DNA of 64,000 nt from Paraphoma chrysanthemicola (lineage: Eukaryota > Ascomycota > Dothideomycetes > Pleosporales > Phaeosphaeriaceae): contig JAGMWG010000026.1 of NCBI GenBank assembly GCA_020744225.1, positions 310,001-374,000 of the forward strand. Reading direction: 5' to 3'. The notes beneath the pieces were generated by a model. That model had not been told where the DNA came from. It ran no database searches and saw only the letters and a list, made by a program, of their open reading frames with translations. Both the position numbers and the translations under genes were made by a program. Shown here in pieces: positions 22,700-34,572 of this stretch. Position 1 is the first letter of the stretch; each line of letters opens with the position of its first letter.

Positions 22700-25030
22700 A
22701 GACCTAGGTCTGCGCTTGAGGTCTCGATTTTTGGGTGTGAATTCCACTGGGGCGTACATCGCACAAGAGGGTTGATATTAATTAACTAGTGATCTGAGCA
22801 ATTGTGCTCGGTTATGTTTGAGGCGGCTGTGCGCACTTCATTCAGGAACACTACACCCGATTGTGATCTTCGACCACTGCGGTATGGCATGGTGATATGG
22901 GGTGCGAGGACCTGAACACTCAACGGTCATTTACGGTTGCTGTGCCTTCTTCGTTGATTATGGAACGAATTTAGTTCCCTGGACGCAATTTTCCATCCGC
23001 TAAGTGGAGGCAATAGTGATCAATCCGCTGTTTGATATCCCGTGCTGAGCTTCGCTATCGTCGGAGAGTTCACAAAAGCTAGCCATCGTAGAGGAGCTCT
23101 TCGAGTCAGATAACACGGTCAGCATCGGTGCTCCATGTCACGATGTGCAGTCTGACTACTCAACTAGCTGGCGCATGCTTATATCACTGGGTGCGCATAC
23201 GGCCACTGCCATTGCCCCGCAGGAGGAGATTGTTTAGCATCCAAATACAGGCGCTCCAGAACTCAACCGCCTTTTGCGGTCTCTCTTTTTACCGGAGTGT
23301 GGTTCGCGACGATGACAATGTGTAAGACGTCGGTTATTGCTCATTCCACCGGCTCCGGACATGTGAAGCAACGTCGTTGCAGAACCCGAGCGCAACCGCT
23401 GCTGGCTGATCAGGCACGGTTAGATGAAAAGAACACTGTCATACACGACATGCTAATCATTCCCACCTATATCACCGGTCCGCACTGTCCCGTCAGTTCC
23501 ATTTGCACTCAACGACCAACTCGCATATGAAAATTCACCTCATAGGACCATCGAGATTAGACAACTTGATGGCTTTGGCTTTGATATGATGGAATGAGTG
23601 CTTCAGAATCCTCTGAAGGAGTAGCTCGTCAATAGTTGAATCCCTTTCGAATGTGTCAATCTATTCCTGGAAGTCTTTGCAAGCTAAGGCCTATTCGTTT
23701 CATTTATTATATGAAACTCAGGCCACCCGAGCGGCGGCGTGCTTGGAGCTCTTTTCTCGCCCTCACGGATCCACTGACCTGAATCGCCTCCTCTTCATCA
23801 CCCTTCCGCCCAACTACCTGCTTACAGGTCATTGCTTCGCCTTTCGAACTAATATCCTCCTACAGCAACTCCTTCCTCTCTTCTTCAACCTCCTTGAGCA
23901 TAGACACGACATGCGCAACATTCACCGAACGATGATACCTCCGGTGGATTTGGCGTAGATAACATGGCGGGCGTCAGACTCAATGTAGCGTGAAATGTGC
24001 GTCGACGGGAAGAGTGAGCGAGATGAAAGATTAGAGGATCGAGTGTGGGTCGTCGCTGAAGAGATCCTACGCGGACACTACATTATTTCGCCGGAAACTT
24101 CAGATAAAATGCAATAAGATGTAAAGAAGTGCGAAGGTTTCAGCATGTGACGGATTGATTGCATGGAAGATTAACAGATCGAGCACGTCACTGATCTCCA
24201 TCTAAAAACAGTATGTGCGAAGCTAAGCTAACACGATGTAGATGATTGAATTCGCTAAGGAAGCATCACTGCAATAGTATTCAGTTGCAAGCTCCACACA
24301 GTCCTCGACAGAACACCCGGGCAGTAGCGAAGGAAGTGGAAGAGGAAGTTAAGAGCATCAAAGTTGAGAGCTCCATCAGGAAGCACAAGCCGATATCTCC
24401 CCGGATATACGAGCGTTGACCCGGTGCTAAGCTAGACAACTGAAGATGAATGGAGCATGCACAACATATTCGAATCCCATCAGATCGTACTAGACAGACT
24501 GCTCTCCATCCCCGCCGGAATCGATACCGCCCAGTCAAGAAGAAGCAAGCGTGATTGACTAATGTCCTCTGCAACTCTCATCACAAGTCCTACGGCCTCT
24601 CCATCGCTGGGATAGTCTGGCCATCAAGTAGCCGGGAATGGGAACGGCTAATCGTTGGTGTGCACGTGGGGATATGTCAATACCTGACGTGGCTTCCTCA
24701 ATATGGGCAATTCAAGTCTTGTCACAAGGGTCCCATTATTCAGCTTCCTTGATCTTCTTGGTCATACTTGCTCAGCTGGCTAGGTAACAGAAATGGGAAT
24801 CCCCAAGTGCTCATCGCCTGTGCCGAGAAAGATTGGTGGATATTAGTGAAGCTGTCGGAGTCACAACCAGCAGACCTTGACGTCCGTTGCACCACACGCA
24901 ACATGCAATGTCGAATTCACTCTCCTCCACGGTGACTCTTCAAGTCAATAGACCAAACCAAACCAAGCCCCGTCTCGTCTTAGTTTGTGGCCAACTGGAC
25001 AACCCTGAAGACATGTGGCCTGCAACATCA
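22700..25030. other. no supported gene; isolated coding-like scraps
   Basis: No intact gene. On the minus strand near 23.6 kb a scrap reads FERDSTIDELLLQRILKHSF and continues about 40 residues. Other ORFs (24281-24574 minus, 23653-23958 plus) have no features. The stretch could hold more relics too eroded to read. Confidence 0.4.
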
Positions 25031-25035
25031 GTGAC

Positions 25036-25870
25036 TCAGACTTTTACTTCAGCATGCCAGGCGGCGGCGCAGCAGAAGTTCTGTCCCGCTCTCGTGATAA
25101 AACGTCTTTCCATACACTTGTTTTGTGCCTTCTTCATCGAAGCCATGAAATCATTAAAGGTGACAATTTGACTGCCAGCGCGGTTAACAGACGAGATGGC
25201 AGGATATTTGGACCCGTTGAAATGCTTCATCACTTTGGGCGAGATTTGTTTGCGTACGCCGCCGCAAGTCTCATATTAAATCTGGGACCGCAAGGAATGG
25301 CCGGTAGGTCGCATGTTCTGTTCTGTAATGGTAAACTTGGAAAGAAAAATCATGGGTGCGAGATTGACGATGCTAGCAGGATCCTTGTGCTGCACTGTGG
25401 CTGGGTTGTAGAAAATGCACCCAAGTTTCGAGTTTGCATCAGGTGCTCCAAATTTGGGTCTGGAATCGGCCCAGCTGGACTCAACCTTGATATCTCTTGC
25501 CCTGGCCAGTACATGTCTCCGTGACGGTGCCAAATTGCTCCTCTAAATCCATCATCACGCGCGTACAGAACTCGTTGAATGAGTACAGAAACACAATCGC
25601 CACTTCCTGAACCTTGAGGGTCATGATCCCCTTCTTGGCCACGGATGAGTATACCTGCGTCTGCCTCTTTGCAGCCTCTTTCATGTGCTCGTGCATCTGC
25701 CTCGTTATGTCTAGGTTGCCCTTCAAGGAGCACTTCATGCCGTCGAGGACGATCGCGTACTGAGACATGTTCTTAGACCATCCTTCTCGGAAGCTAGCCA
25801 GCTAGTCGTCGTTCAGGTCTTCGGAGCAGAGGTACTGCTGGACGTGAGTCGAGCGTATTCAATCCGCGCC
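25036..25870 (-). pseudogene. decayed gene, unknown
   Basis: Coding-like minus-strand sequence begins near 25.85 kb (QQYLCSEDLNDD, then a TAG) and continues as NMSQYAIVLDGMKCSLKGNL and TQVYSSVAKKGIMTLKVQEV to about 25.5 kb. It then shifts by one base into RPKFGAPDANSKLGCIFYNP and FLSKFTITEQNMRPTGHS, meets a stop at 25276, and resumes in the same frame with FNDFMASMKKAQNKCMERRF to 25036. One frameshift and at least two stops break it. No domain recognised. Confidence 0.42.
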
Positions 25871-26039
25871 ACTCAAAATGCGATTTAAATTGAACGTCAT
25901 TACTCGTTAATTAGATGCTGGTGGCTCCACTTTGGTCACCCGCATTGCAGTCCTCGCTCGTGATCTACTATCACATTGCACCTATCGAGGGACGTCACAG
26001 AAGGCTTCTATAAAATGAGACTGGATGATGCGCATGACA

Positions 26040-26130
26040 TTGATTTGATTCATGGGTTTGATCCATCGATTTGATCCATGACTTTCATTCACGGGTATCA
26101 TTACCAGTTTGATTCGTGGAATCAATGTGT
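26040..26130. repeat. short imperfect TTTGATYCATG repeats
   Basis: Four to five degenerate copies of an 11- to 20-base motif (TTTGATTCATG, TTTGATCCATC, TTTGATCCATG, TTTGATTCGTG) lie close together in otherwise non-coding sequence. Confidence 0.4.
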
Positions 26131-26299
26131 ACACCTGATTATTGGCGTATTGGATGGGGGAAGGGGTGGGGGTTGTCGAGCAGTGTACTGGAGCGAGCTG
26201 CGTTTGGGATAGAATGAATGAAGTCCAAAGGGGGTGAGATTGGAAGTAAGGGATGCTCAGATGGAGTGATGCAGTGAATCGCTCCAGTCCTACCTCCAT

Positions 26300-27970
26300 G
26301 TGCGCTGACGAGCCCTATAGAATGGCGACGAACACCGGGCTATAAGAGATGCAAGAATGCTTCATATCAAGGCCGAACTAGTCCAGAAGCACGTCCGCCA
26401 CATGCGCCCACCTCACATGCGGTGGTTCAACGGCCCGCTAGCATAGAGCAAATTAGCCATCCCAAATCCCACTTCTGCAAGTCGAATGAGTCTCATCGGA
26501 TCGTATCATCGCTCTATCTAGTGCTGTAAACATGTTGCCAACCAACGCCAACTACGCCGCCAGCAGGGTTCGACGGTATCAAAGTCGTGGTCTTACGCCA
26601 TCGGCCCGTTTCATTATGAATGATTGCTATATGCAAATATACGCGACTTTAAACAGGGTAGTTCTTAAGCAATAGCGAGGAGATGATAATTATCCGACTG
26701 TCAGTTATGTTCCACACATCTATAAAATGACCTGGAACTGCTTACAGGTGGTCTACCACCAATCTAGTCTATTGCGACCGATGATTATCTAGCCACTGTG
26801 GCTGTATAGATAGACTGATGGTGTTCTCAACACCTGGACGTTGTTAGACTTGAGGGCAAAGAGAATGCGTTATGATCGGTGGTGGGGCATACGAACATAA
26901 CGAAAATCATAGAACCACGTTTCGCATGAGCTGTATCCCCACCCGATTTGAATCTTCAATATGAAAAGTCTGCGAATCATGGTCATATCCTCGTCCACGC
27001 TCTCCACTGTTGCGCTTGCTATCTCAGCCTTGCGATCACCCCAGATTTGATCCTGGGCGAATCTACATTGAATCTGCGTTGGGGTGGAACTCTTGCATTA
27101 ACAAAAGCTCTAGATACTGGCAGGATGGCTAGTCCGTGATGTCAGTTCTCAAGCGGCGTGGCAAACGAGTTGGCGACGGACCGTAATGGCTACGACACAT
27201 TCACCTTTGAGAGTGCGTCCTCTATTCTCACATTGAGAAGTGAGCAACGATTATATTATGAAAGGTCTGCTATCAACGCAACCCTCGTGCTTTGTCCAGT
27301 CAATTCCATAGAAATTCTCAGCCCACGGAGCCAGATGGGAGGAGAAAGGGCAGGCCCTCGGCACAAGCTGCCTTAATTCGTATTGTCCGTAGAGAGGAAG
27401 TGTCAGCGGTGCTGTATCTGGTATGTCCAGCTGTAGTGGAGTTACTGGGCTTACTGAGCAAGGTTAGACAACCTTTGGGCGGCAGCAGACTGATAAGTGC
27501 AGCATCGGACCATCTCTATTACAAACTCATTCATGGGTCGGGCATGATTGCATGTGCGCTTATAGTGCTCAGAGCTGCTCCCCCGATCCTCCTTGGTGGT
27601 GATTTGGTGCAGCGCATGCCAGGTCCAGCCTCGCTGCTGAACGACCCGTACCTCAATCCAAAGGCAGAGTCTTTATTGAGCTCATCCTTTCTTGGCTACA
27701 TCGATCTCATAGAGCAGAAGCGAAGCGCAATTTGCATCACTTGACCCATTCAGACACGAATGAAATTAGCTATTAATCAAATTCGCCATCATTTGAACCA
27801 GCCATGAAATAATTCAGCCCCGGATTAAGTGAGCCACTTGTTAAGTGAGCCACGGCTTGGGGACGGTAATAGTTTCGAGCATCCTGAAGGTGTAGCGAAT
27901 GTGAAGGTGGGGTCCTTCTTTTAGACGAGCATGTGACGCCTATAGCAATAGTGCCTTTTCAGCTCAATAT
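26300..27970. other. mostly unassigned; one weak plus-strand ORF
   Basis: The only frame of note is 27292-27744 on the plus strand (150 codons; contains VLYLVCPAVVELLGLLSKV and LNDPYLNPKAESLLSSSFLG). The opposite strand is also partly coding-like there, so I do not call a gene. The 13-base direct repeat TTAAGTGAGCCAC occurs at 27825 and 27841. Confidence 0.35.
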
Positions 27971-27977
27971 CCAGCCA

Positions 27978-28514
27978 TCATTCCCAACCGGGTGATACTG
28001 CAGCTCCGTTGCGGGCGCTTCCAACACCATCTGGGAACCCTAGACGCTCGCAGCTTGATTCGGTGTGAACCACCTTGAGCTGCATCTGGGATGCCACGAT
28101 ACATGCAGCTCGGTATGTTTGAAAGAGTAGACGGTTCTTGGCAGCCACCTCTTGAAGGACATGCTGAAAGTGCCGTTTGACAGTGGAGGAACAGGGGCGG
28201 CTCATTCTCATTCGGAAGAATGTATTAGCATCGTTTTTGGTCTTATGGCGACGCAGATGGGCAGATGCCTCTACTGTGTGCATACATTTCTTGAATCAAC
28301 GCCGCTCATCAAATCCCCTCCGCTTCAGCTCCAACGCGGAGCCAAAACTCACGCGGAACGGAGCCGCGTCACGGGCTCCATCACCTCAGAGATTCATGTC
28401 CTTGATTATGTTGACGAGGCTTTCTACGGCGTCATTTTGCTCCCCAGACATACATGTACTGTTGCGCGAAGCGTTCGTAACCGATACGCTCGACAAGGTC
28501 GCACTAGTTGACAT
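27978..28514 (-). pseudogene. decayed gene with two in-frame TGA codons
   Basis: A single minus-strand frame runs from a plausible ATG at 28514 (MSTSATLSSVSVTNASRN) to the stop at 27978, about 178 codons. Only two TGA codons interrupt it, after DMNL and after FDERR. Both fit CGA with one C-to-T change. Coding character continues without a shift (FKKCMHTVEASAHLRRHKTK; RHFQHVLQEVAAKNRLLFQT). The protein is basic and helical; no family recognised. The unbroken frame suggests fairly recent inactivation. Confidence 0.5.
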
Positions 28515-28529
28515 CCGTAACGACACAGA

Positions 28530-29590
28530 GTGAGCGCTAGAGTTAACACCATCTAGTTGTTAGGATTAGCAGGGTTGCCCGATCCAACCAGTCGTTATAC
28601 TTCTTAACGAGGGGGTTTATAGCCTCCAGCAGGATACAGTTGAGCTCGAGATCTGTATATTGGCATGTCTCACTCACCACGAAAGAAAGTAACTTCTGTT
28701 CGATCCGCGCAAATTTTCCCACTACTAGTCAGCTGTGTTGCACCAGGTATTAAGCAGCATGTCACTGCAGTGAGAATAACTTGTGATGCTCAACATCGTT
28801 GCTGGTGCGATCGCCCTTCCTTCCACGCCGAAGAATTACGACAAAGACAAGGTTATGAACACGTCATTGGTCAAGGACTGCCTCGTCGTGCTCGCAAAGC
28901 GAAAATGGCTATGCCAAATAGGCGACAAGTACACTTACATCGTCACTTCGTGTTTGACGTGGCTAACACTGAGTTCAGCGACGAAAGTCGTTTCAAGGGC
29001 GAAGATGGCATAACTGTTAACAGCAGGAAGGCGTTGCTTTTGCTCCAGGCTAACCATAAAATCTGCTGCCATGGCACGCGGCACAATGAAATCATGTCGA
29101 GGGACCAAAACGCAGCCGTTTCGTCGTTTTATCTTCTACTATCAGCGTGTAAAATAGTATGACTGCTGATGCACAAAGAGCGAGCAGGACGGAGGACATC
29201 TGATGGTAAATATGTCACAACAGAGATGGGAATACAGGACCTAGCAACGCTGGAGAAGGAACATGCAAGGCGAATTGAGTCCAGCTGATGCTTCTCCAAA
29301 CGCTTTCAAAGCTCACCGAATCCTTTCCCCGGGTTCCATCTTCCATGGACCCCCGCAGAGCCTCGCCCCAACTTCTCTGATCCCTGATATATTCCGCTGA
29401 ACTATAGGCATGATGCGGGCGAAGTGCGTAACATACGGGCATCGAAAATTGCACAACTTTGCGTAGAATAATGAAGGCTGACAATGGATTGCAAATAAAG
29501 AGGGTGAAACCATCTAGAGCTGGGGCCGCTGGAAAGCGTCACGACATCAACGGCTTCCGCAAGAGAAAGCTGACAAGATACAACACGACT
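28530..29590. other. unassigned; weak plus-strand ORF
   Basis: The longest frame is 28665-29162 plus (165 codons; RQVHLHRHFVFDVANTEFSD near its middle). It lacks a convincing start and any domain. Nothing else supported. Confidence 0.35.
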
Positions 29591-29596
29591 AGTTCT

Positions 29597-29870
29597 CTAC
29601 ACTCGCACTTGATCATAGTATATACGATCGAGTGTGAGTATTACAAGGCGCAACTTGTCTTTGGCGACCTTGCAGACCGTGAGGACGATGGCGCTGTCTT
29701 GATCCACCAGGCAAAGGGTGGAACACCGAATGAGACGGATGAAATTTTGGAAACGCGCGGCTACAAAGTCGGCCGAGCGGACCCACATGAACCTTGATCT
29801 CACGGATCTTGCCATGTACATCAACGACAAGTCCCACCGTCTCCTTCACCACCCAGATCGAATATTAGTC
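29597..29870 (-). pseudogene. coding-like fragment
   Basis: The minus strand reads VVKETVGLVVDVHGKIREIK near 29.83 kb, then after a frame change IRLIRCSTLCLVDQDSAIVL and KVAKDKLRLVILTLDRIYYD to 29597. This looks like a short piece of a real protein with one indel. Confidence 0.3.
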
Positions 29871-30189
29871 TGAGTCCTGTAACAATGGCTGCAGGACGCT
29901 TATGTCGCGTACATTGGAACAGTGGCGAAAGACGAAAGTCTGGTCCAGACACCGTGCAAATCGAACAATCCACAGAGGTATGCACGTTTGAACAAAAGAA
30001 AGGGAGCAATGAAGAGTCTAGTAGGAGCTAGATGGTACGGAAACAAGCTCGATGGACGAGTTTGATGGAAGCGGGGATGATTGCTAGGACAGCGCAATGG
30101 GTTTGCCATTATGCAGGAAATCTCATAAATGTGTCCACATCACATCATCATATGCCAACATCTCTCGTTATAATACGTCCCCGCAACTC

Positions 30190-31194
30190 ATGACCTCCAC
30201 ACCTACCACCATGAGGCTTCCCGACGACATGATAAGGTTGGGTCGCCAACTGTGTCTGCACTCGACCACAACGAAAGAATGGGTCCAAATTATGGAGGAT
30301 TTCCGCCAGCACTATGACGTTGACGAAGAGGTGGACCCCATCGTCCACGCACGGTGGGAGGGAAGGGCAAACCGACAACATCTCAAGGAGGATTTCGAAC
30401 GCTTAGAGACAGCCATGATCTTAGGCCAGTGCGCAGAAGATTTAGCGAATGAGGCTTCTATTGCTTCTGACAGTCGTGCCTCACCGCCAACGCCATTGCC
30501 GTCGCCCTCGGTGGACCACTCGCGTCCCCAGGAGCCTGGCGTCATATCTTCCCTCGCAGATGGCCGATCTGCACTAAATGCGCCGTCAGCGTCGCGAAGC
30601 CCGTTCGCAGCGAACTCGTCCCGAAGACGTCTCCCAGTACCTAGGTATGGTGTTAGGCTCCGGGACATCAGTAGGCTCCGCACCGCTTTGCGACGTCAGG
30701 CTGCACAACACGAGCCATTGCAAAACTCGGACCCCTTATGTAATAACCATGTCAGACCGCAACGACCCCAACCGCCGGTTGAAAGTGCATGGGATGAAAG
30801 ATGGTCGGTCAAGCGAGTCGCAGCGGAGCCTTTCCTGATGATGGGCAGGGCGAGTTTGGCTGTGCTCGAAAGAAGTGGATACTGGGGTGGTGGCAGCAGT
30901 TCGACTGAAACCAGCAATGTCCAAGTGGTTCACACGAAGACGACACAGACAACGCTGTCGACAGAGGTGACCGACGGGAGATTGCATGGCAGAGGTGGAT
31001 CGACACAGGTGCTCAATCAGTTGGCAATGTCTGAGACTCAAAGCGGCCAACCGAGGCTCCGTGAATATGCAGGCGTTAATCGCCAGGACGCTCACGATAC
31101 ATCGACCCAGAACGGTGACAACAACAACAAGGATATGGAGACGGGCAGTGCGGATGACTCAGGTGCACCTGTGCGCTCGAGATGGTTGGGGTGA
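30190..31194 (+). CDS. hypothetical protein, 334 aa
   Basis: Uninterrupted frame. The frame is open from 30097, but MTSTPTTMRLPDDMIRLGRQ at 30190 is the likely start because the upstream residues are unlike a conserved N-terminus. Residues 1-85 form a helical, acidic domain (WVQIMEDFRQHYDVDEEVDP; QHLKEDFERLETAMILGQC). The centre is Pro/Ser- and Arg-rich and disordered; about 190-235 contains a short folded-looking part (ESAWDERWSVKRVAAEPFLM). The C-terminus is Gly/Ser/Thr/Asn-rich. No domain recognised. It begins the best-preserved gene island of the window and converges with the relic at 31.3-32.6 kb. Confidence 0.62.
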   Translation: MTSTPTTMRLPDDMIRLGRQLCLHSTTTKEWVQIMEDFRQHYDVDEEVDPIVHARWEGRANRQHLKEDFERLETAMILGQCAEDLANEASIASDSRASPPTPLPSPSVDHSRPQEPGVISSLADGRSALNAPSASRSPFAANSSRRRLPVPRYGVRLRDISRLRTALRRQAAQHEPLQNSDPLCNNHVRPQRPQPPVESAWDERWSVKRVAAEPFLMMGRASLAVLERSGYWGGGSSSTETSNVQVVHTKTTQTTLSTEVTDGRLHGRGGSTQVLNQLAMSETQSGQPRLREYAGVNRQDAHDTSTQNGDNNNKDMETGSADDSGAPVRSRWLG

Positions 31195-31316
31195 TGATCA
31201 AGTTGCTGATGTGCGGTGATGAATTTGTTTCATGGCATAAGTTTTCATACCTACGTAGGCGTTGTGGCAATTTTGAATGATTTCAAGCATACGTATTCCT
31301 CGTAGAGTTCGCTGAT

Positions 31317-32640
31317 TCACATAGCATCGCTATGCCCATCATTTCCTGCTGTGCGCACCTCATTCTTTGGATGGCCAATCTTAGACATCCTCCGCAGGTA
31401 GAGCATTTCAGCGGCGGCACTTGCTGTATCACTCTTGCCATAATCCAGACCACGGTCATGAAATGGTTCCGTCCTTGGTTTGTTCACACGGAACCCTGTG
31501 GCTGCTAAAGTGACGCTTTCAACGAGCTCGGCATCGCCGACCTCTTGTTCTTGGAGCTCTTGGCCGTTGTTGATGCTCCAACTTTCGCCATCATCGATAG
31601 ATTCTACATCTTCGGATCTACCGAGCCTGGTGATCATTTCTTTATCGCAATCAGTATTCTCGGCAGTCGCGACGGAGGAGAAGGGGTTAAAAGAGGCAGT
31701 CTCGTCGACGAATGGGATGAATGGAGGCGACAGATCAGTCCGTGCGATATGCGGCAACGGGCTGCAACCTGGACAGAGACGGGATTGGGCGTCGTGTCTG
31801 GGTGTGTGGCAGGCGACAAGAGGGGTTTGCGACCTACAGGAACGAGTTTGGAAGGGTTAGGGACCTAGATCAGGCCCCAAGGTGCGCTGTAGGGCAATGG
31901 AAAGCCCGTTAAATTATATTTGATTCGGTGGCCGCCGCAGTATGGGTGTCGGGCTTCCCATGAATTATCTTTCCCAACAATCCGGTCGTGTCTCCCTGCT
32001 GACAGCATCTGGTACATCGAACGTATTATTGAGTCGTCCCAACTCATACTCCCGCATGTCAATCGCGGCTTGTAAGGGGTTGAAGTCGGGAATATTCGGA
32101 GAGCGTCGCACATTTGTCGTGGATGCTGGCGGCTCCGTCACGACGCTGAACGCCAGCCCCAACGCCTGGTGATTCTGGGGATGGAATATTGGTTCCATCA
32201 AACCGCGGGACTGACCGTGATTGATTCTGCCCAGTGGTGTATCTCTGAGTTGTGCTGGGGTAAAGTTTGGCGAGATGCTTATCTCGACCATCTGCGACCA
32301 CATCCGGGCAGCTCCACGTGTTCGTTTGGGGCAGTCCGGATCACTCTATCAGTTTTGGTCTTCGGGCAGGTAATACCTGGCTCAACACCCGTGGAACCAT
32401 GGCCACGAGGCACTTTGGTCTTGTTGTCTTCACTCTCTGACTGTGCATCTTCAGTCGGCGCCCCGGGGTCCTGAACCGCGTCAAGTGCTTATCCCGCATC
32501 ATCACGGCTTTCGATCTTGTAACCACAATCTCAACACGCAAGCCTGCAGCAAATGACGCTCCGACAGTGCAACGGTTCGAGAGTCACCGACTGCGCTCCA
32601 ATTCCGTACTTGTGGCAACAGCAGCATTCATGATGCAGGT
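31317..32640 (-). pseudogene. decayed zinc-ribbon-like gene
   Basis: At 32.64-32.53 kb the minus strand encodes a Cys-dense block (ECCCCHKYGIGAQSVTLEPL followed by five more Cys) resembling the small CC-x-CG zinc-ribbon pattern common in uncharacterised ascomycete proteins. The same frame continues past a TGA and a TAA (32489-32491, fits CAA) into an acidic part (PTEDAQSESEDNKTKVPRGH). Later segments lie in other frames: FTPAQLRDTPLGRINHGQSR at 32.25 kb and, from about 31.86 kb after a good branch/acceptor (CTAACCC...CTGTAG), a Cys-containing exon ending ...EMLYLRRMSKIGHPKNE near 31.35 kb. The last exon is open, but the gene as a whole looks broken. Confidence 0.42.
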
Positions 32641-32879
32641 CGAGGGAGAGCCGCGTGAGTATTGAGACGTTGTTGCTGGATTGAACTAGTTGTGGCAGAT
32701 CATCCTCGCACCGCCGGGGTTGGCGGGCTGCTGAGCAGCATGCAGAGGACGCTCCCCTAATCCTATTGAATCACGACCATGCCTCTGGGCACGGTCAAGA
32801 GCCTTGACTTGATTGTGTCATACACAATTACCCGAGTTCCGTCGGTGTAGGTGCGAGCCACTTGTTAGTCCGCCGTCAA

Positions 32880-33260
32880 ATGCCCCCCGAAGGGCGTCTG
32901 ATCACGATTGCAAGTAATACCACCAAGCTAGATCAGATGCAGATGGAGAATGAGGAACTCGGAACGGAAATTTTGTATCTCTTCGGACAGTTCAGCCTGC
33001 TTGAGAGGCAGTCGGCTCAACGACAGATGCATACCGACCAACAACTGTCCAAGATGCATGATCAAATCGAACATTTGACGAAACTGCTGCAGGGCACCAA
33101 CCAGAATGTGTGCGAGCTACACTTGCAGAATCAAAAGCACAAAACACTTATCAGCATGCAGATCAACGCACTGAACTTCATCACGAACATTGTTCATGTG
33201 AGAGGACGCGCACAGGCCCTCCAACATCCAAACCATCTGGAGGTCGAAGCCCGTCGTTGA
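32880..33260 (+). CDS. small coiled-coil protein, 126 aa
   Basis: Open frame from MPPEGRLITIASNTTKLDQM to a TGA. Nearly the whole protein is helical with heptad spacing (MENEELGTEILYLFGQFSLL; KMHDQIEHLTKLLQGTNQNV) and Gln/His/Met-rich. It is intact and sits between two larger genes. A stand-alone oligomerising protein, or a last exon of a longer gene, are both possible. No family recognised. Confidence 0.5.
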   Translation: MPPEGRLITIASNTTKLDQMQMENEELGTEILYLFGQFSLLERQSAQRQMHTDQQLSKMHDQIEHLTKLLQGTNQNVCELHLQNQKHKTLISMQINALNFITNIVHVRGRAQALQHPNHLEVEARR

Positions 33261-33518
33261 CCAGGGCAAGCCCACCGATCTGCGCCGCACGATCGATACC
33301 TCGCCGTCGATACTGGCCACATCCTGCCATGCGCCGATTTCAGGAGTCGCACAATCTCGCAGCATCACGACTGAAGGGGATGACTACGTTCACTTTGGCG
33401 GACGGGGACAGAGGCACGGCAATGATTGTCCATGTATTCATCTACATATACTCTAGCAAATACTCCATGTCACATCTCATCATCTACTTGTGCGCAATCC
33501 GCGACATAGCGGCACCCA

Positions 33519-34271
33519 TTAGCGGCAGGAAGACTTGAAGGTGCACGCTCCCACGCAGGTTAGCACCTCCTCGCACACGGCACCTACTGCGACAACAGGC
33601 TGCACGGGAGCCCAGATGGGTGCGGCGACTTGCTCCAGCCATGGAGTCATCCCAGGAAACACCTTGGCCAGTAAACATGCATGCAGGAGCCAATGCCACA
33701 AGGTCGTAGCGTCCAGGACGTACGCAAGACTGGCCATGGTCAAGACGAGCACAACAACGACAACGGCCTGGCCATGGCGTCGCAGGAAAGCGAGCACAGC
33801 CTTTGTCCACGGCATCGGCCTTGGCTTCGCGCTCCGCGGGTTCGGATGGGGGCGATCTTGATGCTGGCTAGGCTGGGCACGCGCCGGCTGGTGCGGATCG
33901 TCGTCGGGCCGTGACAGCACCGCAGCGGGCGCGAAGGGCGGTGCATCTGCCAGGTCATTTCGAACAGGCACCCGACGCGATTGCTGTGGATGCTGTGGAT
34001 CTGGGTCAAGGGAGTGAGCTGATGGCGACGGGTGGCGACGTTGTTGAGGATCCTGGTGGCGGCCGCGATCCAGGAGCGGTGTGGGCTCGTGTAGCACCAG
34101 ACCGGTCTTGGCAGTGGGCTTCCCATCATCGAGCCCCGGGGCTTGTTCTTGGGCGGAGGTCAGACGCGTCTGGCTGACTGGTCGAGCAGCAGGCCGGCCA
34201 TGTGAACCACGGTGTGGCGGAGTTGAGGCTGAGGTTGAGGCGGCGTAGTCTTTGGTACGAGTTGCGACCAT
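33519..34271 (-). CDS. hypothetical single-pass membrane protein, 250 aa
   Basis: Frame open from 34322, with the best start at 34271 (MVATRTKDYAAS). Residues 1-150 are Pro/His/Asp/Arg-rich and disordered (DRGRHQDPQQRRHPSPSAH). Around residues 165-190 lies a basic patch followed by a strong membrane helix (VVVVVLVLTMASLAYVL), then a moderately hydrophobic Cys-containing tail (EEVLTCVGACTF). A type-II-like anchored protein is inferred. It is divergent from the knuckle gene at 34573 with about 300 bases between starts, so the two may share a promoter region. Overlapping plus-strand ORFs look like shadows. Confidence 0.5.
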   Translation of the reverse strand: MVATRTKDYAASTSASTPPHRGSHGRPAARPVSQTRLTSAQEQAPGLDDGKPTAKTGLVLHEPTPLLDRGRHQDPQQRRHPSPSAHSLDPDPQHPQQSRRVPVRNDLADAPPFAPAAVLSRPDDDPHQPARAQPSQHQDRPHPNPRSAKPRPMPWTKAVLAFLRRHGQAVVVVVLVLTMASLAYVLDATTLWHWLLHACLLAKVFPGMTPWLEQVAAPIWAPVQPVVAVGAVCEEVLTCVGACTFKSSCR

Positions 34272-34572
34272 GGCGAGTTGAGGTGCACGTGCAGTTGTGT
34301 GGAGGTGGCGGCGATATGTCATTTATGGTCGCGTGGGGCAGCGCCACGGCAAGTCCCGGCCCTGCGGCGCCGCCTACACGTTATGCCATACGCCATATGC
34401 CACAGGTACACTACCGGGGCCGCCTTGGCTGGGGCACCACTTGGTCATGTGACATACTGGCCCTATCCAACGTCCACCGCCCACTGCTCTCTGTTTTTTC
34501 TCGCCATATCTCTCCTCTTTCTTCGTTTTCTGCCGTCCACCTTGTCTCTGCTTCCTCTACTCGCCTACGACT

